A DNA stretch of 49,312 bases from an uncultured Pelagibacteraceae bacterium (GCA_902551445.1 CACDDB010000004.1:1-49312); one strand, 5' to 3'; counted from the stretch's first letter, positions 28,913 to 39,368 are shown. A program made the numbers and translations. The notes: a model not told the origin generated them from the sequence alone.

Positions 28913-29653
28913 TTAAAAGTTATCTATATTATCTAACATTTTTTCATGTATTGAATTATTTGATGCATAAATTTTAACATTATTATTTTTTTCAAGATTT
29001 ATTTCATTTACTTTTCCACCAGACTCTTTAATTAAAATCAGACCTGCGGCCACATCCCACAAACTAAGATTTTTTTGAAAAAAACCATCATATCTTCCAG
29101 CGGCAACATATGCCAAATCTAAAGATGCACTTCCAAATTTTCTTATATTTAATTTTGTTTTTACCTCATTTTTTCCACCTGAAGCAAATAAACAGTTATC
29201 TAAATTATTTTTTTTTGAAACCCTTATTCTTTTGTTATTTAAATATGCACCATTATTTTTTTCAGCATAAAACATTTCATCTTTTATTGGATCATAGATA
29301 ACTCCAGAAACAATTTCATTCTTAATTTTTAATGCTATAGAAATTGCAAAATGTGGAATTCCATTTAAAAAATTTGTTGTTCCATCTATTGGATCAATTA
29401 TCCAGCATCCATTCTTATTTTCATTTTCAATTTTTCCAGATTCTTCACTAATTAAATAATATTTTTTTTTTGATTTTGATAACTCGCTAATAATTATTTT
29501 TTCTACTTTGTAGTCTGAATTAGTAACAAAATCTGATGGCCCTTTTATTGAGACTTGTAATTTTTCAATTTCTCCAAAATCTCTTATTAAAACTTTTGAT
29601 GCTTTTTCACATGCTTTTATCATCAAATAAAGATCTGGTGAGACGGAATTCAT
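28913..29653 (-). CDS. suhB: Inositol monophosphatase family protein (SuhB-like)
   Basis: LISEESG, WIIDPIDGTTNFLNGIPHFAISIAL, LWDVAAGLILIKESGG. Confidence 0.9.
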   Translation of the reverse strand: MNSVSPDLYLMIKACEKASKVLIRDFGEIEKLQVSIKGPSDFVTNSDYKVEKIIISELSKSKKKYYLISEESGKIENENKNGCWIIDPIDGTTNFLNGIPHFAISIALKIKNEIVSGVIYDPIKDEMFYAEKNNGAYLNNKRIRVSKKNNLDNCLFASGGKNEVKTKLNIRKFGSASLDLAYVAAGRYDGFFQKNLSLWDVAAGLILIKESGGKVNEINLEKNNNVKIYASNNSIHEKMLDNIDNF

Positions 29654-29654
29654 T

Positions 29655-30215
29655 TTATATTTTTTTTATATATTCTAAAGATCTTGTATCTAAAATTATT
29701 TCATCGCCACTTTCGATGAATGGTGGAACTTGAATATTTATTCCATTTTCTAAAACTGCAGGTTTGTATGAAGATGAAACTGTCTGCCCTTTTAAAGCAG
29801 CTTCAGTAGTTTTAATTTTACAATTAATTTGGTTTGGAAGCTCAACTCCAATAGGTTTATTGTCATGAATTTTAACATTTACTTCCAAGTTTTCTTTTAA
29901 CAATTTGCCTTTATCCCCTAAGATTTTTTTTTCTATATTAATTTGTTCAAAAGTTTTTTGATCCATAAAAAAATAGTTATTTTCATCTTCATATATAAAA
30001 GAATGTTTGATTTCTTCTATTGATGCTTTTTCAACAGTTTGTTCAGATCTAAATCTCTCATTCAATTTAGTATTTTTATTAATACTTTTCATTTCTACTT
30101 GATTAAATGCCCCGCCTTTTCCTGGTTTTACATGTTGAGTTTTTAATACTTCCCATAAATCATTTTTATATTCTAGCAACATTCCTGTTTTAATTTCATT
30201 TGCAGATATTTTCAT
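29655..30215 (-). CDS. efp: Translation elongation factor P
   Basis: MKISANEIKTGMLLEYKNDLWEVLKTQHVKPGKGGAFNQVEMK; PPFIESGDEIILDTRSLEYIKK. Confidence 0.96.
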   Translation of the reverse strand: MKISANEIKTGMLLEYKNDLWEVLKTQHVKPGKGGAFNQVEMKSINKNTKLNERFRSEQTVEKASIEEIKHSFIYEDENNYFFMDQKTFEQINIEKKILGDKGKLLKENLEVNVKIHDNKPIGVELPNQINCKIKTTEAALKGQTVSSSYKPAVLENGINIQVPPFIESGDEIILDTRSLEYIKKI

Positions 30216-30832
30216 TTTAATTTCCTTATTGCTTCAATTGGTTTTAAATTTTTATTTTTCCAAATGAAACCTGAAATAGCTAAAAAGTCAGCTTTATTCA
30301 ATAACAGTTTTTTATAATTTTCAGAATTAATACCTCCTATTGCTACTATAGGAACTTTCGTAAATTTTTTCACAGAATTTAATACATTGAAATTTGCTTT
30401 AAATTTAACTTTTTTGGTCTTTGAGGAGTAGAAAGCACCTAGTGCTATATAATCAGCTTTATTTTTTATAGCTTTCTTAACTAATTTTATTGAGTTATGA
30501 CATGTCACTCCAACAATTTTATTTTTTAATATATTTTTTGCCTTTTTTGCATTCATATCGTTCTGTCCAACGTGACAACCGTCTGCTCCAATTTTTTTTG
30601 CAATAATTGGATGGTTATTGATTAAAAATTTTACTTTATGTTTTTTGCAAATTTTTTTAATTTTTTTTGATATTTGAGTTATTGTTTTAGTATTTTTGGA
30701 CTTGAGTCTTAGCTGAAAAAATTCTATTTTTTTTAAATTGAATATTTTGTCTAATGTGTTGTAAAATTTTTTATTATTAATTTTATCTGGAGATATAAGA
30801 TAAATAAATTTTTTATTTTTAGTCTTTATCAA
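30212..30832 (-). CDS. thiE: Thiamine-phosphate synthase
   Basis: IYLISPDK, QLRLKSKNTK, FLINNHPIIAKKIGADGCHVGQND, KIVGVTCHNSIKLVKKA, VPIVAIGGINSEN. The track start (30910) overlaps fba by 92 nt; TTG at 30832 or 30841 is more plausible. Confidence 0.85.
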   Translation of the reverse strand: MIKTKNKKFIYLISPDKINNKKFYNTLDKIFNLKKIEFFQLRLKSKNTKTITQISKKIKKICKKHKVKFLINNHPIIAKKIGADGCHVGQNDMNAKKAKNILKNKIVGVTCHNSIKLVKKAIKNKADYIALGAFYSSKTKKVKFKANFNVLNSVKKFTKVPIVAIGGINSENYKKLLLNKADFLAISGFIWKNKNLKPIEAIRKLK

Positions 30833-31826
30833 CTTCTTCAACCCACTTACCCATCGAAGCAAGAGAACACATGTTAGCTCTATGATCAAATATTTTTTGT
30901 GTCCCCTCAATATCTTTTATATCTTTTGACCAGTGTTTTAGAGCGCTTTGTTGCAAAGCCCTTCCATATGAATAAGTCATTACGAATTTCGACTTATTAT
31001 GTTTATTTATTGTATTTAAATTTTCTGTTGCTTCTAATTCACTTTGGCCTCCTGACAAAAATGCTATACCCGGAACCTCGCTAGGAACACTGTTAATCAA
31101 ACATTTTATTGTGAGATCAGCAATTTCATCACTAGTTATTTTTTGATTTGATTTTGATCCTTGTAAAATCATATTTGGTTTAAGCAAAACGCCTCTCAAA
31201 TCAACTTTTTGTAAAATTAACTCATCAAAACATTTTTTTATAACCTCCGAAGTTTTATTAAAACAATCTTGAGCTGAATGATTCCCATCCATAAGAACTT
31301 CAGGTTCTACTATTGGAACCATGTTAGCTTCTTGTACGAGTGATGCATATCTAGCTAACGCATGTGCATTAACATTTATGGCTAGTTTAGAAGGAAATTT
31401 TTCTGAAATTAAATATACGGCTCTCCATTTTGTAAAGCGAGCACCTAGGTCATAATAGTTTTTTAATCTTTCTCTAAGCCCGTCTAAACCCTCTGTTATT
31501 TTCTCATCAATTGATTTCGCAAGTTTTTTTGCACCTGTATCTACTTTGATTCCAGGAACTGCTCCAGTTTCTGATATTAGCTCTGGTATTGATTTTCCAT
31601 TATAGCTTTGCTTAATTGTTTCATCATAAAGAATAACGCCACCAATACAACTGCTCATACTTTTTGATGTAAAAAGAGCACTTCTGAACTTTAATCTATT
31701 TTCCTCATTTGATTTAACATTTACACTTTCTAATCTCTTAGTCATTGTTGCAGTACTTTCATCTGCTGCCAATATTCCTTTGCCAGATGAAACAATTTTT
31801 AATGCAATTTTATTTAATTCAGACAT
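30819..31826 (-). CDS. fba: Class I fructose-bisphosphate aldolase
   Basis: GKGILAADESTATMTKRL, FRSALFTS, IGGVILYDETI, LLKPNMILQGSKS, GIAFLSGGQSELEATENLN, FSYGRALQQ-type TYSYGRALQQSAL. Confidence 0.95.
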   Translation of the reverse strand: MSELNKIALKIVSSGKGILAADESTATMTKRLESVNVKSNEENRLKFRSALFTSKSMSSCIGGVILYDETIKQSYNGKSIPELISETGAVPGIKVDTGAKKLAKSIDEKITEGLDGLRERLKNYYDLGARFTKWRAVYLISEKFPSKLAINVNAHALARYASLVQEANMVPIVEPEVLMDGNHSAQDCFNKTSEVIKKCFDELILQKVDLRGVLLKPNMILQGSKSNQKITSDEIADLTIKCLINSVPSEVPGIAFLSGGQSELEATENLNTINKHNKSKFVMTYSYGRALQQSALKHWSKDIKDIEGTQKIFDHRANMCSLASMGKWVEEVDKD

Positions 31827-33009
31827 TTTGGTTTAATGCGTTTATACCAGGTAAAGTTTTTCCTTCAAGGTATTCCAAAAAAGCTCCACCTGCAGTTGAA
31901 ACAAATGTAAAAGAATTAAGTTTATTAAATTTATTTATTGCAGCAACTGTTTCACCTCCTCCAGCCACAGAAAATATTTTATCACTTTTTGTTTTTTCAG
32001 AAATTATTTCTAAAATTTTTTTTGTACCATATTGAAAACTTGGATTTTCAAAATATCCTGCTGGACCATTCCACAGAACTGTTTTTGAATTATCAATTAC
32101 TTGTTTTATAGATGAAATTGTTTTTGTTCCAATATCTAATATCATTTCATTATCTTTTATTTCATTTATATTTTTCTCTTTTCCTTTCCCATTTAGACTA
32201 GTAGATACAATTACATCTTTAGGAATAGTGATTTCACAATTATATTTTTTTGAGTTTTCTAATATTTCTTTAATTAAAGAGCCACACTCATTTTCACAAA
32301 TTGATTTTCCTATATTTGAACCGGTATGTTTTAGCATTGTATTGCCCATTCCACCTACAATTATAATATTATTAAATTTTTTTATTAAATTGTTTATAAT
32401 ATTAATTTTTGTAGAAATTTTTGATCCTCCAATTATTAAAGAAACAGGCTTTTCAATTTCTGAAGTTATTTTTTTTAATGCGTTAATCTCTTCTGTAATT
32501 TGTAGTCCAAAATATGATGGAATATATTTGGTAATTCCTTCAACTGATGCATGAGATCTGTGTGAACAAGAGAAAGCATCATTTACATATATGTCTCCCA
32601 ATGTAGATATTTTTTTTGAAAAATCAGAATCGTTTGTTTCTTCTCCTTCATTAAATCGAATATTTTCCAACATAAAAATTGATCCATTTGGAATTTTATT
32701 TATTTCCAAAAGCGTGTTCTCGGTAATTAGATTCTCACTAAAAAAGACATTTTTCTGCAATAGAAGAGATAGTTTTTCTGATATAGGTTTTAAAGACATT
32801 CCATTAATCACCTTGCCTTTGGGTCTTCCTATATGAGACATAATTATAATTTTTGCTTCTTTTTTTAATAAAAGTTTTATGGTTGGTATTATTTTTTCAA
32901 TTCTTGATGTTTCTGTTATTGCTCCATTTTTCATTGGAACATTTAAATCGACTCTTAATAAAACTTTTTTTCCCTTTAGATCTAAATTATTATTTATAAT
33001 GCTGTTCAT
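31819..33009 (-). CDS. pgk: Phosphoglycerate kinase
   Basis: KKVLLRVDLNVPMKNG, IIMSHIGRPKG, YVNDAFSCSHRSHAS, VLWNGPAGYFENPSFQYGT, FSVAGGGETVAAI. Confidence 0.97.
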   Translation of the reverse strand: MNSIINNNLDLKGKKVLLRVDLNVPMKNGAITETSRIEKIIPTIKLLLKKEAKIIIMSHIGRPKGKVINGMSLKPISEKLSLLLQKNVFFSENLITENTLLEINKIPNGSIFMLENIRFNEGEETNDSDFSKKISTLGDIYVNDAFSCSHRSHASVEGITKYIPSYFGLQITEEINALKKITSEIEKPVSLIIGGSKISTKINIINNLIKKFNNIIIVGGMGNTMLKHTGSNIGKSICENECGSLIKEILENSKKYNCEITIPKDVIVSTSLNGKGKEKNINEIKDNEMILDIGTKTISSIKQVIDNSKTVLWNGPAGYFENPSFQYGTKKILEIISEKTKSDKIFSVAGGGETVAAINKFNKLNSFTFVSTAGGAFLEYLEGKTLPGINALNQNV

Positions 33010-33016
33010 GAAAAAA

Positions 33017-34021
33017 TTAAAATTTATGGATATATTCTGCTAAATCAGACATTCTTGAAGCAAATCCCCATTCATTATCGTACCATGCAGAAATTTTACC
33101 CATATCGTCTCCAACAACATTAGTTAAAGACAAGTCAACGATAGAAGAATTAGGGTTATGATTAAAATCGATTGATACAAGCTTTTCATCAGTAGCAAAT
33201 AATACGTTTTTCAATTCTTTTTTTGAAGCTTTTATAAAAGAGTCATTAATTTTTTTTACAGTCAGTTTGTTCTTTGAATTAAATACAAGATCTATCAATG
33301 AAACATTTGGTGTTGGCACTCTTATAGCTAAACCTTCAAGCTTTCCTTTTAATTCGGGTATAATTTCTCCGATAGCTTTTGAAGCGCCTGTAGAAGTTGG
33401 TACCATTGACTGAGTGGCAGATCTTGCTCGTCTTGGATCTTTGTGCGAGTTGTCCAATAGTCTTTGGTCAGTTGTGTATGAATGAATTGTTGTCATAAAA
33501 CCTTTTTCTATTTTAAATTCCTTATTTAAAACGTATACGATAGGTGCAAGGCAATTAGTCGTGCAAGAAGCAGCGGAAATTACCAAGTCATTTTTGCTAA
33601 TCGATTTGTGATTTACTCCATAAACAATAGTTTTGTCAGCGTTTTTACAAGGTGCAGAAACAATAACTTTTTTTGCACCATTTTTTATATGAGGAATAAG
33701 CTTTTCTTTTGAATTAAATTTTCCTGTACATTCCAAAACATAATCTACGCCAAGTTTCTTCCAATTAATTTCATTTAAATTTGAATACTGTGAATATGTA
33801 ACTTTTTTACCATTAAAGCTTAAGTAGTTATCTCCATATTTTATTTCACATTTAAATTTTCCGTGAATAGAGTCATACTTTAACAATGAGGAGACAACCT
33901 TAGAGTTTGATCTACTGTTGATGTGTTTAACTTCTATTTTTTTATTATTATTTTCAATCAATGATCTGATGATCATTCTTCCTATTCTACCCAAACCATT
34001 AATACCAATTTTTACTGTCAT
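33017..34021 (-). CDS. gap: Glyceraldehyde-3-phosphate dehydrogenase
   Basis: VKIGINGLGRIGRMIIRSL, SAASCTTNCLAPIVYVL, HSYTTDQRLLDNSHKDPRRARSATQSMVPTSTGA, AWYDNEWGFASRM. Confidence 0.97.
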   Translation of the reverse strand: MTVKIGINGLGRIGRMIIRSLIENNNKKIEVKHINSRSNSKVVSSLLKYDSIHGKFKCEIKYGDNYLSFNGKKVTYSQYSNLNEINWKKLGVDYVLECTGKFNSKEKLIPHIKNGAKKVIVSAPCKNADKTIVYGVNHKSISKNDLVISAASCTTNCLAPIVYVLNKEFKIEKGFMTTIHSYTTDQRLLDNSHKDPRRARSATQSMVPTSTGASKAIGEIIPELKGKLEGLAIRVPTPNVSLIDLVFNSKNKLTVKKINDSFIKASKKELKNVLFATDEKLVSIDFNHNPNSSIVDLSLTNVVGDDMGKISAWYDNEWGFASRMSDLAEYIHKF

Positions 34022-35988
34022 GTTTTATTATTTACCATTTCTTTAACTTTTTTTACTATATTTTTACTTGTCAAACCAAAATGTTCATAAACCTCTTTGT
34101 AAGGTGCGCTTTTACCAAAGTTATCTATTCCAAAAGCTATTCCATTTTCACCTATGTATTTTTTCCAATAATCAGTTGTAGATGCTTCTATTGAAATTTT
34201 ATGTATTGTTTCATTTAAAATTTTAGATTTATAATCTTTTTTTTGTATATCAAATAATTCGTGACATGGCATGGATATAACTTTTGAATAAATCTTTTCT
34301 ATGGCCAATTTTTGACTAACTTCGGTTGCTAATTCAACTTCAGAGCCAGTAGCCAGTATAGTTACATCAATTTTACTTTTTGTTCTTGATACTTCATAGG
34401 CACCAGCTGAACATTTGTTGTCTTTTGCAAATTTTTTTCTTATTGGATTAACTTTTTGTCTGCTTACAGCAATTATACTAGGACGATCTCTAATGGTTTG
34501 TGTGGCAAGATCCCAACACTCAAATGTTTCAGTAGTATCTGCTGGTCTAAAAACATTAAGATTTGGAATAGATCTTAGTCCAGTTAATTGTTCGATTGGT
34601 TGATGAGTCGGACCATCTTCTCCAAGTCCAATTGAGTCATGACTCATCACATAAATTACTCTTTGTTTCATTATTGCAGCCAATCTTATTGATGGTTTAC
34701 AATAATCACTAAAGATTAAAAAAGTTCCACCATATGGAATTAATTCACTATGTAGCGCTAAACCATTCATTATTCCACACATAGCATGCTCTCTAACACC
34801 ATAATGAATATAGTTTCCTTTAAAATTTCCAGGTCTTATTATTTGATGATTTTTTGTTTTGGTGTTATTCGAACCTGAGAGATCTGCTGATCCTCCTATT
34901 ATATTGGGAATTTTTTTTGTTAAGAAATCTATTATTTTTTCGGACGATTTTCTAGTGGCCATAAATTCAGATTTATCAATTACGTTTTGTTTTTCCTTAT
35001 GAAAATATTCTAAATAAGAAGAATGCTCAATTAAATGGTATAAATTTTTTTTTTTATTTTTATTTTTTTTATTCCACTTTTCTTCTTCTTTAATTCCTCT
35101 GCTTCCAATTTTTCTCCACTCATCTAATATTTTTTTTGGTACCTCAAAAGGAGGATGACTCCATTTTAATTTTTTTCTTACTAATTTTATTTCATCTTCA
35201 CCTAGAGGACTTCCATGAGCAGTTTCTGTTCCTGATTTATTAGGTGAACCAAACCCAATAACTGTTTTACAAGATATCACAGTAGGTTTTTTTGCTTTTT
35301 GTACTTTTTTAAGTGCTTTTGATATTTGTTTTTCGTTATGACCATCAATTAGAATATAATCCCATCCATAACTTTCAAATCTTTTTTTAAAATTATCAGA
35401 TACAGCAAGACTAGTAGGCCCATCAATTGATATAGAGTTATTGTCAAACAACATGATTAAATTTTTTAATTTTAGATGACCAGCTAGACTTAAAGCTTCA
35501 TGGCTTATACCTTCCATTAGACAGCCATCTCCAGCTAGAACATAAGTTTTGTGATTTATAATATTTTTACCAATTTTTTCTTTCAAAATTTCTTCTGCAA
35601 TTGCCATTCCAACTGCGTTAGCTATTCCTTGCCCTAAAGGTCCAGTAGTGGTCTCAATTCCTGAATTAGGAATGTATTCCGGATGTCCTGCACAAATTGA
35701 ATTTAATTGTCTGAAGTTTTTTATATCTTTTAAGGAAATACTTTTGTATCCAGTTAGATATAACAAAGAGTAAAGCAGCATAGAACCGTGACCAGCTGAC
35801 AAAACAAACCTATCTCTATTTTTCCAATATGGATTTTTTGGGTTAAATTTTAAAAAGTTTTTAAACAATATAGTTGCCACATCTGCCATACCCATTGGTA
35901 GACCGGGGTGTCCTGATTTAGCTTTTTCCACAGCATCTATACTTAAAAACCTTACTGCGTTTGACAAATCTCTGTTTTGCTTGTTCAA
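34018..35988 (-). CDS. tkt: Transketolase
   Basis: SGHPGLPMGMADVATILF, VLSAGHGSMLLYSLLYLTGY, TTGPLGQGIANAVGMA, MSHDSIGLGEDGPTHQPIEQL. Confidence 0.97.
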   Translation of the reverse strand: MNKQNRDLSNAVRFLSIDAVEKAKSGHPGLPMGMADVATILFKNFLKFNPKNPYWKNRDRFVLSAGHGSMLLYSLLYLTGYKSISLKDIKNFRQLNSICAGHPEYIPNSGIETTTGPLGQGIANAVGMAIAEEILKEKIGKNIINHKTYVLAGDGCLMEGISHEALSLAGHLKLKNLIMLFDNNSISIDGPTSLAVSDNFKKRFESYGWDYILIDGHNEKQISKALKKVQKAKKPTVISCKTVIGFGSPNKSGTETAHGSPLGEDEIKLVRKKLKWSHPPFEVPKKILDEWRKIGSRGIKEEEKWNKKNKNKKKNLYHLIEHSSYLEYFHKEKQNVIDKSEFMATRKSSEKIIDFLTKKIPNIIGGSADLSGSNNTKTKNHQIIRPGNFKGNYIHYGVREHAMCGIMNGLALHSELIPYGGTFLIFSDYCKPSIRLAAIMKQRVIYVMSHDSIGLGEDGPTHQPIEQLTGLRSIPNLNVFRPADTTETFECWDLATQTIRDRPSIIAVSRQKVNPIRKKFAKDNKCSAGAYEVSRTKSKIDVTILATGSEVELATEVSQKLAIEKIYSKVISMPCHELFDIQKKDYKSKILNETIHKISIEASTTDYWKKYIGENGIAFGIDNFGKSAPYKEVYEHFGLTSKNIVKKVKEMVNNKT

Positions 35989-36042
35989 TTGTTATCCTTT
36001 GTAGACTTCGATGACTCTATTTAATATTATAGTTTTATATAT

Positions 36043-36366
36043 ATGAAAAGCTTTAATGAAAAAGAAAAAAAACTTAATGAAGTATTAAATAAATTAAGCA
36101 CCTTAAATATTGAGAACACACACATTACTTCTTCAATAGAAGAGTTAAATAGCCAAAAGAATCAATTAGAAATTGAAAAAAATGAAATAGAAAATAAATA
36201 TTTGTTATTGAAAGAAGATTATGAGAATCTTAAATCAAGGTTAGAAGAATTAAAAGAAAAACATCTTTTTGAAAAAAAAAAAGAAACAAAATTTAATGAA
36301 AAAATTGATGAATTAAATCAAGAAACAGATATTTTATTAGAAGAGGTAGATAAATGGCAAATGTAA
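36043..36366 (+). CDS. Coiled-coil hypothetical protein upstream of zapA (DUF4164-like)
   Basis: Heptad-rich sequence LEIEKNEIENKYLLLKEDYENLKSRLEELKEKH; 13-nt overlap with the following gene. Confidence 0.65.
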   Translation: MKSFNEKEKKLNEVLNKLSTLNIENTHITSSIEELNSQKNQLEIEKNEIENKYLLLKEDYENLKSRLEELKEKHLFEKKKETKFNEKIDELNQETDILLEEVDKWQM

Positions 36367-36800
36367 ATGTAAAATTTAATGGTAAAGAATTTCTTTTGTC
36401 ATGTGAAGACGGGCAGGAGGAACATCTTCAAGAATTAGCTGTAAATTTAAATGAAAAATTTAATAATTTAAAGTCAACTTTAGGAAGCATAGGTGAAAAT
36501 AAACTTCTTTTGATTACTTCTATTACAGTTATGGATGAATACTATGAAACAAAAAAAAAAATAGAAAAAAACAAAAACGAACTTTTAAAACTAACCGAAA
36601 AATTTAAAGAACTAAAATCTTTAATTTATGGTTATAAAGATAATAAAGAAAATGAGATAAAGAGGTTAAATAATAACTTAAATAATTTAAAAGATGAAAT
36701 TGAAAAAAATAATCATGATTATGAAAATATAATTGAAAAAGCTACAGACCAAATCGAAAATTTTATCAAAAAAGCCGATTCTCAAAATAATATTCAATAA
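36354..36800 (+). CDS. zapA: Cell division protein ZapA-like
   Basis: MANVNVKFNGKEFLLSCEDGQEEHLQELAVNLNEKFNNLK...LITSITVMDEYYE. Confidence 0.85.
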   Translation: MANVNVKFNGKEFLLSCEDGQEEHLQELAVNLNEKFNNLKSTLGSIGENKLLLITSITVMDEYYETKKKIEKNKNELLKLTEKFKELKSLIYGYKDNKENEIKRLNNNLNNLKDEIEKNNHDYENIIEKATDQIENFIKKADSQNNIQ

Positions 36801-36805
36801 TATTT

Positions 36806-37351
36806 GTGTCAAAAACAAAAACAAGAAAAAAAATTCTCAATTTAAGAAAAAAAAAATATCAAAATAATTATAAAATAAGTTTTTCTAATTTAATAAGTAT
36901 TTTAAATAAGAAAAAAATAAAAAATGGTATTATAGGTGGATACTTTCCAGTAAATTATGAAATTGACGATTTAAATATTTTAGAAAAACTTAAATCAAAA
37001 AACTATGTAATATCACTTCCTGTAATTAAAAAAAACAATCAGCTAGACTTTTATATTTGGTCATCTCAATTACCAATGAAAATTAATAGGTATGGGATTC
37101 CCGAACCTTTAAAAAGTAGATTAGTTTATCCAGATGTTCTATTGGTTCCCATAGTTGCTTTTGATAATAGAAAATTTAGATTGGGGTATGGAGGCGGATA
37201 CTACGATAGATATATTCAAAAAATAAAGAAAATAAAAAATTTTTTATCTATCGGTTTGGCCTTTGAATTTCAAAAAGTGAAAGAATTAAAAGTTGATAAA
37301 TTTGATCAAAAACTCAGTATTATTTTAACAAACAAAAAGGTTTATAGATGA
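36806..37351 (+). CDS. 5-formyltetrahydrofolate cyclo-ligase (GTG start)
   Basis: IIGGYFPVNYEIDDLNIL, RYGIPEP, VLLVPIVAFDNRKFRLGYGGGYYDRYIQ. Confidence 0.93.
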   Translation: MSKTKTRKKILNLRKKKYQNNYKISFSNLISILNKKKIKNGIIGGYFPVNYEIDDLNILEKLKSKNYVISLPVIKKNNQLDFYIWSSQLPMKINRYGIPEPLKSRLVYPDVLLVPIVAFDNRKFRLGYGGGYYDRYIQKIKKIKNFLSIGLAFEFQKVKELKVDKFDQKLSIILTNKKVYR

Positions 37352-38145
37352 GAATTTTATTTTTGGGAGATGTAGTAGGCAAATCAGGATGTGCATCTAT
37401 AAAAAAAAATTTAAAAAATATAATAAAAAATAAAAATATTGATTTTGTAATAGTAAATGGTGAAAATGCTGCTGAAGAAGGAGTGGGAATTTCTGAAAAA
37501 ATTTCAAACGAACTTTTTTCTTATGGAGTGGATGTTATTACAACTGGAAATCATGTGTGGGATTTAAAAGAAACTGCACAATATATAACTCGGGAAAATA
37601 AACTTTTAAGGCCATTTAATTTACCACCAGCAACACCAGGTGAAGGATTTGGAATTTATAAACTTAAAAATGGATTGAAACTAGGAGTTTTAAATTTAAT
37701 GGGAAATATTTTTATGAAGAAATGTGAAAATGTTTTTGAGTCCTCAGTATTATTCTTAAAAACAAATGTATTAAAAAAAGATTTTGATTTTTTGGTAGTT
37801 GACTTCCACGGTGAGATAACAAGTGAAAAAATGGCTATAGGTCATTTTTTTGATGGAAAAGCAACATTGGTCGTCGGCACACATACACACGTTCCCACTA
37901 ACGATGCAAGAATATTAAATAATGGTACCGCATATTTAACTGACGCTGGAATGTGTGGAGATTATAATTCTGTTATTGGAATGAATAAAGAAAACTCACT
38001 AAACAAATTTTTAAAAAAAGATGCAGTTAAACATTTTCCAGCTACTGGCGAAGCAAGTTTGTGTGGATTAATTCTTGATGCAAATAAAAAAACAGGCTTA
38101 GCAGATAAAATTGAAAGTTTTATCTTCGGTGGAGATTTAATTTAA
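37348..38145 (+). CDS. YmdB-family metallophosphoesterase
   Basis: MRILFLGDVVGKSGC, VIVNGENAAEEGVGI, VITTGNHVWD, VDFHGEITSEKMAIGHFFDGKATLVVGTHTHVPTND. Confidence 0.92.
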   Translation: MRILFLGDVVGKSGCASIKKNLKNIIKNKNIDFVIVNGENAAEEGVGISEKISNELFSYGVDVITTGNHVWDLKETAQYITRENKLLRPFNLPPATPGEGFGIYKLKNGLKLGVLNLMGNIFMKKCENVFESSVLFLKTNVLKKDFDFLVVDFHGEITSEKMAIGHFFDGKATLVVGTHTHVPTNDARILNNGTAYLTDAGMCGDYNSVIGMNKENSLNKFLKKDAVKHFPATGEASLCGLILDANKKTGLADKIESFIFGGDLI

Positions 38146-38147
38146 TT

Positions 38148-38873
38148 ATGGCAGGACACTCACATTGGGCAGGAATAAAACATAAAAAAGATAGAGCAGA
38201 TAAGCAAAGATCAAAGATATTTGCAAAGTTATCAAAAGAAATTACAGTTGCTGCAAAACTTGGGGACAAAAATCCAGAGATGAATCCTAGACTAAGATCA
38301 GCTATTCAATCTGCAAGATCATCAAATATGCCGAAAGATAATATTTTAAGGGCCATAGAAAAATCAAAGATAAATTTAGACTCGGATTTTGAAAACTTGC
38401 GCTATGAAGGATTTGGTCCCTGTAAAATGGCTGTAATAGTAGAAACTTTAACTGATAATAAAAATAGAACTGCTTCAAAAGTTCGAACTGTATTTCAAAA
38501 AAATGATGGTAACCTTGGCACTCAGGGATCTGCATCTCATAATTTTGATCAAATTGGAGTAATTAAAATAAATAAAAATGAAGCAAAAGAGGAGAAAATA
38601 TTTGAATATGCTTTAGAAGCTGGAGCGGACGAATGTTTTTTAAACTCAGAGTTTCATGAGGTAAGATGTAAAAAAGAAGATATATATAATGTAAAAAAAA
38701 AATTAGAAAAAAATATAACTAATTTTTTGTCTACAGAAATAGAATGGATACCTTTAAATAGTGTGAATTTGTCTGGAGAAGATAAGGAGCGTGCTATAAA
38801 ATTTTTAGAAAATTTAGAAGATATTGATGATGTTCAAAATGTTTTTACAAATGTTAAATTTGGTGAGAATTAA
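38148..38873 (+). CDS. YebC/PmpR family DNA-binding regulator
   Basis: MAGHSHWAGIKHKKDRADKQRSKIFAKLSKEITVAAKLG, NMPKDNILRAIEK, YEGFGPCKMAVIVETLTDNKNRT. Confidence 0.96.
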   Translation: MAGHSHWAGIKHKKDRADKQRSKIFAKLSKEITVAAKLGDKNPEMNPRLRSAIQSARSSNMPKDNILRAIEKSKINLDSDFENLRYEGFGPCKMAVIVETLTDNKNRTASKVRTVFQKNDGNLGTQGSASHNFDQIGVIKINKNEAKEEKIFEYALEAGADECFLNSEFHEVRCKKEDIYNVKKKLEKNITNFLSTEIEWIPLNSVNLSGEDKERAIKFLENLEDIDDVQNVFTNVKFGEN

Positions 38874-39368
38874 ATGTTAATAATAGGAATAGATCCTGGC
38901 ATTTCAGGAGCCATTTGTTTTTTTGAAGATGGCGAAGTTAAAGACATTATAGATATGCCAGTTATGGCAGACGGGAAAAAAAACAAAAGACAAATCAATG
39001 GTTCACAAACCTATAATGAAATTTATTTAAGAACCAAAAACTTTCCAAAAAAAGACATATCAGTTGTAGTTGAACAAGTTTCTGCAATGCCAGGACAAGG
39101 AGTAACGAGTATGTTCAACTTTGGACAATCTTTTGGTGTTATAAAGGGAATTTGTTCAGCTATGCAATTATCTATCTATTTTGTGAGACCTGCAAAATGG
39201 AAAAAATACTTTAATTTATTAAAAACAGAAAAAGAGGCAAGCAGATCTAAAGCAATTGAAATTTTCCCTTATATTTCATCGAAATTAACTAGAAAAAAAG
39301 ACTCAAACAAAGCTGACGCAATACTAATTGCTAGTTATTTTAACAATACTTATCGTATTAAAGATTAA
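38874..39368 (+). CDS. RuvC-like Holliday-junction resolvase, phage-type rather than canonical RuvC
   Basis: IIGIDPGISGAICFF, VVVEQVSAMPGQGVTSMFNFGQSFGVIKG, YFVRPAKWKKYF, KADAILIASYF: RNase H-fold acidic motifs in a phage-type RuvC-like arrangement. Confidence 0.8.
   Translation: MLIIGIDPGISGAICFFEDGEVKDIIDMPVMADGKKNKRQINGSQTYNEIYLRTKNFPKKDISVVVEQVSAMPGQGVTSMFNFGQSFGVIKGICSAMQLSIYFVRPAKWKKYFNLLKTEKEASRSKAIEIFPYISSKLTRKKDSNKADAILIASYFNNTYRIKD

Noticed and set aside
32228-32836. Plus-strand ORFs 32228-32554 and 32591-32836
   Set aside because: Antisense to pgk, which has an unambiguous conserved sequence.
36801-36805. Possible 6S RNA between zapA and the 5-FTHF cyclo-ligase gene, as seen in other proteobacteria
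   Set aside because: Only 5 nt separate the two genes here, so no RNA gene can fit.
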